Part shown: one piece after another, positions 24,101 through 33,100 of the stretch
Numbering within the stretch: the stretch's first letter is position 1
Layout: the number at the start of each line of letters is the position of its first letter
From: Cyrtodaria siliqua
Taxonomy: Eukaryota; Mollusca; Bivalvia; Adapedonta; Hiatellidae
Assembly: GCA_037043455.1 (NCBI GenBank)
Contig: JAWPHD010001350.1
Span: 266,810-330,809, forward strand
Length of the DNA: 64,000 nt
Reading direction: 5' to 3'
The notes under the pieces: model-generated
Database searches by the model: none
Told to the model about the DNA's origin: nothing
The model's input: only the letters and a program-made list of their open reading frames with translations
Position numbers and translations under genes: made by a program

Positions 24101-27100
24101 GTTTGGTTGTGTGTGTAGTACTGTGCAGACATACGGTACCATTGCCGTTGGGTGCTTTGGTTTCTATAGGATCGTTTATATACTTACATTCATTGTGAAA
24201 CAAACTAAAAATGAAATATATTGATTTATCATTAAAACAAATTCCCTTACTATTTCAAGCATGTATCAATGCAAACATTAATTTACGTGCACAGCCGATA
24301 TGGATAATGGCGGACCTCAAACAATTCCACATTAATATATTATGGAGGGATGTGATCACGCTTCGTGACGTTCCAAATCTTTGCAGAATAAATCAAAATA
24401 CAAATACAAAACTGTGTTATTTAAACTGATAATATTGTCAACTGTTAGTTGTATACTGGTAACATGGGTTCGTAAGGTTCTTGGTCATGATCACTTTCAT
24501 ACTATCTTTGTAAAACTTGTTTAAAGGTTTATCAAAAGAGGTTATGACTCTATAATTTTGTAACGTACTGCATGCTTGTTTGTGGGCCCTTTTACAATTC
24601 GCCACAACTCTTTCCTCTTTAATTGTACGATGACCGGATAGGCTGTGGACCTGAGGCTATGATGACGCCTACATAACGCCCTAACGGCCATTAGGACGGT
24701 GGCGTTTGATGTTTGTCCGCGGTCTTGTCTTGTCGTGTCCTCAATGTTTTATTCTCTTGTTGCTCTGGCTTTTGCCAAGTCATTGAGTACCTTCATTGTG
24801 GCTTTCTAGGCTTTTTTTGTATATATATATACACGAGCATCTAGGTGTTTTACCTATATTGCCTTTTAACGCCGCCTAGTTGGTTAGAGAATATTTCATG
24901 GCGGTGATTTCTTTATTTTTTACTATCCCGTTTAATTGGGATGATAATAGGGTATGTGTGAGGTTTTGTGCACCCTAGAACCTGGTTTAAACCCCCAGTG
25001 GTCTTTTTGCCACTGACCGTTCCAAGGCGGTAGCCCTATTGTCAACCCTTTTGTGTTTGTGTTGTCGTTTGCAATTGTTATTACTTTTGCATTCTCGTTT
25101 GTCTGTTTGCGTGTTTGTTTTTGTGTTTTGTGGTTGACTGTAGTCATTGAATGCTGCTTTCCCTGTCTGATTTTTATATCTTTCTTTTTCATTTAACATT
25201 GATTTCATTTTAAGATATACAGTTTCAACAAATGACATTCTGGGAATATTTGTACAATACTTGTACAAGTATACACATTTTGAAATATCGTCATTGATTA
25301 TTTCAAACACTCTTCTTCCTCTTTTAGCCCCAGTCTTACATGGCGTGGCGTGCAACACCTTATTGTAGAAGCATCTGATCGTACTTTGCTTAAAGAGCGA
25401 AAATATTTCAAGAAAAACGGTGCAGGGAAGTACTGTAAGAAAGTTATTCATGTACACTATTTAAACTGTATATGCTTTATAACATAATCGGCTTGGTCCG
25501 TTTCATTAATATGAGGTTATTTAACAGCGTTGAGTACAATACTGAATTCTATTGGATGAGTACCCAGCAGCCAGAAGACATATTTGAACGAGGCGAGCCG
25601 AGTCCAGGTATGGATTCTGTCTGCTGAGTACGAGTCCATTTGAATTCATTATTGTTTATTTCACACCTCTGTAATCTAAGAAAACGGTGTACATTTGAAT
25701 TCCAACTTTATATTATTAAACAGAACACAAACAGTATATTTGTTTCAAGAAAAACTATTCAGCTTTAACATGATTAACCAAATTTGTAAAATGAAGGCCC
25801 TGGTGTAAAACTGTACACGCACCGGCGGGTGTTTGATGATTATATATAGAGATGTCGATAACTATACGAATCGTCTTCTTATATATTAATCGCTAGACAA
25901 AATTACATTTATATGTTGCTTAAAATATCAAGGAGAATACAGTGCCCCAAAGACGCAGGGATCAACTCTAATACCATATAAAGTCTCCTTTCAGAAATCA
26001 TTTAGTTCATTCAAGGCGCAGGGTGTTTCCCTCTATTAATAAGTGCAATACTAAGAGGTGCAGTTGTTGCAATTATTTATCTTGCAAGTCCACCATTAAA
26101 TCAGCTGTTAATGGTAGATTGTTTAATGTATGTCTAGCTTCTAATGTTGATTGACGTACTTCTCACGTAATTTATGTTCTGACTTGACATGCACCAAGAT
26201 GCGGTATACAATATGTTGGACAAACAGGTCGATCCTTAAAAGTTCGATTTCGTGAACACAAATATAATGCAAGTAATCCTAAAAAGTTAAAAAATTACTT
26301 GTACCAACACTTTCGTCAGTCAGGTCATAATTTTAATAACGTAACTGTTAAACCGGTTGAATATATATATTTTGATAATGATGCTACTAAAAGCTTTAAA
26401 ATAAAAGCTAGACATATTGCAGAACTTAAGTGGATGAAAAACGTACAGACACCTTATCCACTCGGCCTTAATGACAATATTTATCAAGAAGGAAATATTT
26501 CTAAAGATCCTAATATTGACATTTTTTCTATATTTTCTATCCGAAAGCGTAAAGCTAGGTCTCACGGTCTTAATGGTAACATCAAACGTAAATCGCGTGT
26601 AATTATTTCTGTCGCTGATTTACATACCATTTTTAAACAGTCTGGAAAGCACTCTATGCTTTCGCGGCTTACCTCTTTGTCCATTTCATCACTACAGTTG
26701 ATCGACGAGGAAGCCGACAAAATGTTTATTCGTACAGATCCCTTGTATAACACTGCTTCCATAGTTCAAAGTTATACACAACATGTTCTCCGACCCCATA
26801 TTGACAAGGAGTCTGATCACGTCAGGCATTTTCTTAAAATTACTATATATTAACAAAGGTATTGATTTCATTGACATGCCTAGTATTTTTCGAGATACTC
26901 ATGTAGTTGATTCTATCCCAAAATATTTCAAAAATTCTGAAAGTCCTGTAATTTGTTATAAGTATAAAAAGCCTATTATAAATATTATTTTCAACTACAA
27001 CAAAATAGTTTCTGACCTTGATATAGTACATAATACTCCTAAGGAATGTGAATGCAACACATCAAAATTTTGCTATGCTCCAGCAGGTCATGTTATCACT

Positions 27101-30100
27101 GGTAATTTTGATATTATTGATAAACGTATTCGGCATTTGTTTTCGAAAGGTCCTAAATATAGATTACCTTCAACTATTGATTTTAATGCCTGTCGTGCCC
27201 AGATCGCCCACTCCATTGAAGATTTTAGTATCAAATGGTGTCGTAGAGAACATGCGGACCCAAACTCACTTTCTACTTGGAAAAAGTCAATTCTGAAAAT
27301 TATAGATACACGTATTAACTTTTATAATGCTAACCCCTCTTTACTTCCTCCGAGACCTAGGTTTTCCTTTCGTAATTTAAAATCGGGAATTCAGGAATTT
27401 CATAATAAATTTGTTTTAGTTCCTGCAGATAAAGCAGCTAATAATGTAATTATTGTTTGACGCCTACATTACGTCAATGTTTTATCTCTGGAACTCGGCA
27501 GCACCAATTCGTATACTCCAGTTAATTCTACCGAGGATGATGTTGTTTCCGCACATATCACTCGGTGCACTACTTTCAAGGCTGGTGTAAACGATAAGCA
27601 AAATAAACTGCCTACTATGTACTGGATTCCTAAATTACATAAAAATTCATATAAGGCTCGCTTTATTTCGAATTCTAGTGCCTGCACCACAACAAACATC
27701 TCCGAACTTTTAACTTCTTGTCTTACTGCCGTTAAAGATCACGTTAAACTATATTGTGATAAAACTTATGAAAACTCTGGGATTAATTTATTTTGATCTA
27801 TAAAAAATTCAGGAGACGTTCTTGATAAAATGTTCAAGAAAGGTCAAGTTTCATCAATAAGCACTTATGACTTCTCTACACTATATACAACCTTACCACA
27901 TCACCTTATTAAAGACAAGCTAATTTCTCTTATTCAAAAAACATTTGCTAGAGAAAATACTACATTTTTGGCATGTAATAATATAAAAGCGTTTTTTACT
28001 AACGGCAGTTTTGACAATTATACTATGTGGACTTGCTATGAAGTTTGTGAAGCACTCATCTTCCTATTAGATAATATTTTCGTCAGGTATGGAACTACCG
28101 TTTATAGACAAATTGCTGGTATCCCTATGGGTACGAACTGTGCACCACTTGTCGCAGATTTGTTCTTATTTTGCTATGAAAGGGATTTCATGTTGAGTCT
28201 TTCACCAGATACCCAGGCAGATGTTATTGAAGCCTTTAATGATACCTCTCGGTATCTGGATGACATATTGAACATTGACAACCCTTTCTTTCCAACTATG
28301 GTTAATTATATTTATCCTAAAGAACTTCAGCTTAACAAAGCTAATATATCTGATAATAACGCTTCTTTTCTTGATTTAGATCTCTCGATTGAAAATGGTA
28401 AAATAATTAGCAAAATCTATGACAAGAGAGATGATTTTAATTTTGACATTGTTAACTATCCCCACTTGGATGGGGATGTTCCCCGAGCAACTTCTTATGG
28501 GGTATATGTGTCTCAACTTATTCGTTTTTCTAGAGCTTGTACTCGAGTTGAGGACTTTAATATTCGTAATCTTTGTATAACTAAAAAGTTACTCAGTCAG
28601 GGTTACCGTTACCATAAACTTCGTAAAACCTTTTCGCAAAATTTTATTATCGTAACCCTTATCTTCTTTCCAAATATAAAAGTAATTTAAGGACTCTTCT
28701 GTGACAAGGACTATCACAACCTGACTTCTACGGTGATGTGATTTATAAACTTCGTAAGATTCTAGGTCATGATCACTTTTATACTATATTTGTTAAACTT
28801 GTTAAAAAGTTTATCAAAAGAGGTTATGACCGTATCATTTTGCCACTATGCTTTCCTCTTTAATTGTACGATGACCGGACAGGCTGTGGACCCTATGATG
28901 ACGCCTACCTAAAGCCCATTGGGACGGTGGCGTTTGATGTTTGTCCATGATCTTTCTTGTCGTGCCCTTAATGGTTTATTCTCTTACTGCTCTGGCTTCT
29001 GCAAAGTCATTGAGTACCTTCATTGTGGCTTTCTAGGCTATTGTTTTTTTGTATTATATTTACACGAGCATATTTGTGTTTTACTTATATTTCCTACTGA
29101 TGCTGCCTTGTTGGTTAGAGATTATATCATGGCGGGAATTTCTTTATTTACACTGTCCTGTTTTAATGGGATGACAGTAGGGTAAGTGTGAGGTTTGGTG
29201 CACCCTAGAACCGGTTTAAACCCCCAGTGGCCTACTTTGCCACTGACCGTTCCAAGGCGATAGCCCTATTGTCAACCCTTTTTGTGTTTGTGATGTCGTT
29301 TGCATTAATTATTGCTTTTGCCTTCTTGTTTGTCTGTTTGCGTGTTTGTTTCTGTGTTTTGTGGGCTGTCCTCCTTGAATGCTACTTTCCCTGTCCGATT
29401 TTTTTATATTTCTTTGTACAAATGAAAGCCTGGAAAGATCCGCCCTCTGGGAGCCACATGTTTGGATAAAAAGACACATAAAGAAAAACCCAAACTCTGT
29501 GAGCTATTTCTACGCCAATGCGTCTATATTTTCGCTTGAATACATTTGTTTCCGAATTGAGAATCAAGTTGTTGACAATGAAGTTCCAGGGTCACGATTT
29601 AATATGGACTTATATAGAAGCAATTCGGTAGCTTAATGGATAAACCCTTGGCTATAGAGCTACAGATGTGTGCCCTACCGTTGGTTTGCTCCCTGAAGGA
29701 GAAATGTTTGTGGGAAACTTCATTCTTCGTCTCATTTTCTTCTGAGGTTGCTGTCCCAATATAACCTAATATAACGTGTTAAGGGTACGTGAAACTCCAT
29801 GGTTAAAATAACCTTATACCGGGGTCAAATGATTGTCTAAAGATATTTTACTAAGCTTATTATCCTAAAAATGGGCTTATGATATTAATATTTTGCCACT
29901 AAATACTCCTCCTTCTCCTTCATAAATGATTCTGGTAATACTTTACTTTTACATTAAAATAATTGCTCCAATGATATGTATTAACCTCTTTTGAAAGTGC
30001 CTCTGAAATGGAGAGAAACTGTGACTACACCATGCATTCTAAACGCACAGTACGCTCTGAAGCCAATGCCATTTAAGGCTTTAGCACTTAGTCTAGTTTA

Positions 30101-33100
30101 AATAATTATAATTACATATTTTAGATCACAACACATTTGGCTTTGGTTTGCTCAATGCAGAAAAACTTGTTGATCTGGCTAAAGATTGGAAGCTTGTCGG
30201 AACTCAAATCGAACACACGGAACAAGCAACAAATATAAGGTTTGTGCCGCGCTAGAATTGTATAGTTAGCCATAGGAGGTACTGTTAAAACATATGTTTA
30301 TATCTGATTGCTCCCCTGGAAAAATAGTAATGCAGATGTTGTTACTATTCATAACAGTAGGTATACAATAAATACTGAAAAGTGGATATCTTGAAAGCAA
30401 CAAACACAAATAAGAGATAAAGGTAGCTCACTCTGTTTTATTGAGTCTGTAGAACAGGGCATGTAACATTCAAAGGCCACAGTCAACAGACTCGTATCAA
30501 AGTTCCTTAAGGAAGTTGTTCGTGGTAATCGTATTAAGGGAGATAAGTATTAGATTAATAACTATACGGAGGAGTTTGAGTTAATTGATAATGTAATGTT
30601 TCATCACGGCATATGTCTTCAAAATGGACGCTGGTACATTATAAATGGTGGACGCCGTGTTCTGTATAATGTATTTTCTATCAAAATTGTATAGAAGATT
30701 TTTCATTTTTTAAATACTTTTAACCAGTCATTTGTCTAAATTTAAATAACCCAGACTCTGAGAATTAATAACATTATACGATAATGAAACAATGAATAGT
30801 TCACTAATAATCAGATATGATTCCTCAAACTACTTTAAAATATGATGGCTTTATAATTTAAAATGGCTGTTTATGATTTCCAGTGTGTTATAATGGTAAA
30901 ACCATGCTGGTAGAACCCAGTGAAAACAGATAATTTACACCGATATGTGAATATAAACGTTAAAGTCGACTTAAAGTCCAAATATAACGTTTATTAATTT
31001 CTGCAGAAAAAGGGTCTACAGAAAGAAATTTAGATCAGAAACAACGGTTTCCATACACTGTGAACTGCATCCATGCATAACAACGTTAGAACACGTGGTC
31101 GCAAAGATTGATTTTGTTTCCACAAGAGAATTTGATATGGAGATAGTCCTTTTGTCACCTTCAAGAACAAATTCTGTACTGATGAACATCAGACAATCAA
31201 ATGAAATTAATGGAAGACAGCGTGACAACGTAGAGTTCAAGTCAGTTCATTTCTGGGGAGAAAACCCAGAAGGCACATGGACTCTGATCCTGGCACAAGA
31301 TCATTATACGACAGGTATATTTGTCAGGTGATGTTTGTGATATTAATATCTGTTCGTTTTCATGATTGTCACATTGTTAATCTAGCAATAGCCAACTGCT
31401 ACTAAACAAACAAAAGGAATGATTGGGACCCAAATCCAGTACCCACTGACTACTATAATACGATGCATATTGTTCTACATGTAAGATATCTAGGAACCAT
31501 GACATACTTAGCTACGACTGAAATTTACAGAAAGACAGAGAATCATGTAAAATAAAGTTAAACTACACATTTTATCTGGGAATGACCCTAGGCTAGAAAA
31601 AACTAGAAAACTCGGAAACTCGAACCCGGGATGTCGTTTCAATGATCTATCAACTGAGTAAACTAGTCAGACACAATTCATGTGTCTGCCAATCAAATAT
31701 CTATGAACCGTGACACTGCAACTTATATTTTTTCTAAAATGATCTTATTATTAAGCTTGTAGTCGAGGTGAGGATTTCGTAAGTTCCTTGGCTCTGGTCA
31801 ACACCGATACAATATTACGTGTACGACAGTTTATCAAAAGTGGTTATGGCCGTTTCATTTTGAATTGAATTGAATGTTGTTTAACGGCTCATCAGCACAG
31901 TATAAGTTATTTAGAGCCGCCCCAGAGAGAGGGGAAGGATCATTGCCTGTGTAGTATTTGTCCCATTTATCTTCGATTGTGCGATGATCCGACATACTGT
32001 TAAGATGACGTCTAACTAACTCCTGAAATGTTGTCTTCTATTTTATTGTGCTATTAAATGTTTATACCAGTGTTGCTCCGTCAAGTCATTAAGTACTTTC
32101 TTTGTGACGTTCTAGGCTTTTGTGTCACTGTTTGCCACTGACCGTTCCAGTGTGGTACCCCTGTTGTCAACACTTTTAGTTTTGTCTTGTGTCGTATACT
32201 GTGCTTATATGTATCCTTGTAATTCATGTGTTGTGTTCTGTGATTCATGTGTGTATGTGTTGTGTTCTGTGATTCATGTGTGTATGTGTTGTGTTCTGTG
32301 ATTCATGTGTGTATGTGTTGTGTTCTGTGATTCATGTGTGTATATGTTGTGTTCTGTGATTCATGTGTGTATGTGTTGTGTTCTGTGATTCATGTGTGTA
32401 TGTGTTGTGTTCTATGATTCATGTGTGTATGTGTTGTGTTCTGTGATTCATGTGTGTATGTGTTGTGTTCTATGATTCATGTGTGTATGTGTTGTGTTCT
32501 ATGATTCATGTGTGTATGTGTTGTGTTCTGTGATTCATGTGTGTATGTGTTGTGTTCTGTGATTCATGTGTGTATGTGTTGTGTTCTGTGATTCATGTGT
32601 GTGTGTATGTGCTGTGTTCTGTGATTCATGTGTGTATGTGTTGTGTTCTGTGATTCATGTGTGTATGTGTTGTGTTCTGTGATTCATGTGTGTATGTGTT
32701 GTATTCTATGATTCATGTGTGTATGTGTTGTGTTCTGTGATTCATGTGTGTATGTGTTGTGTTCTGTGATTCATGTGTGTATGTGTTGTGTTCTGTGATT
32801 CATGTGTGTATGTGTTGTGTTCTGTGATGCATGTGTGTATGTGTTGTGTTCTATGATTCATGTGTGTATGTGTTGTGTTCTGTGATTCATGTGTGTATGT
32901 GTTGTGTTCTGTGATTCATGTGTGTATGTGTTGTGTTCTATGATTCATGTGTGTATGTGTTGTGTTCTGTGATTCATGTGTGTATGTGTTGTGTTCTGTG
33001 ATTCATGTGTGTATGTGTTGTGTTCTGTGATTCATGTGTGTGTGTATGTGTTGTGTTCTGTGATTCATGTGTGTATGTGTTGTGTTCTGTGATTCATGTG

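Larger units (their letters stand above)
25930..29420 (+). mobile_element. Long Naiad-type Penelope-like retroelement with in-frame TGA codons
   Basis: Domains in order: Cys-rich lead ('CNTKRCSCCNYLSCKS', 26044-26091), GIY-YIG nuclease ('VIYVLT', 'CGIQYVGQTGRSLKVRFREH', 'HFRQSGH'), a linker with the Cys-x-Cys mark ('ECECNTSKFCYAPAGH', 27047), then RT with 'TMYWIPKLHK', 'YDFSTLYTTLPH', 'GIPMGTNCAPLVADLF' and the active site 'RYLDDIL'. The permuted N-terminal nuclease defines the Naiad clade. In-frame TGA: 26152, 26185, 27458, 27794 and (other frame) 28702. Frameshifts lie near 26845 and 28640, so this copy is not intact. The 3' part has a SECIS-like hairpin (28885-28949) and a tail to 29420. 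It occupies convertase intron 10. Confidence 0.88.

Noticed and set aside
25530..25606. Possible extra convertase exon ('EYNTEFYWMSTQQPEDIF') between exons 10 and 11
   Set aside because: Frames do not fit with a proper AG acceptor after exon 10, and exon 10 joins exon 11 directly in phase to give the expected family sequence.
27794..27796. Sec codon at 'NLF-TGA-SIKNS'
   Set aside because: The expected residue is Trp (TGG), so a simple G-to-A stop is more likely than Sec; kept only as an uncertain TGA.
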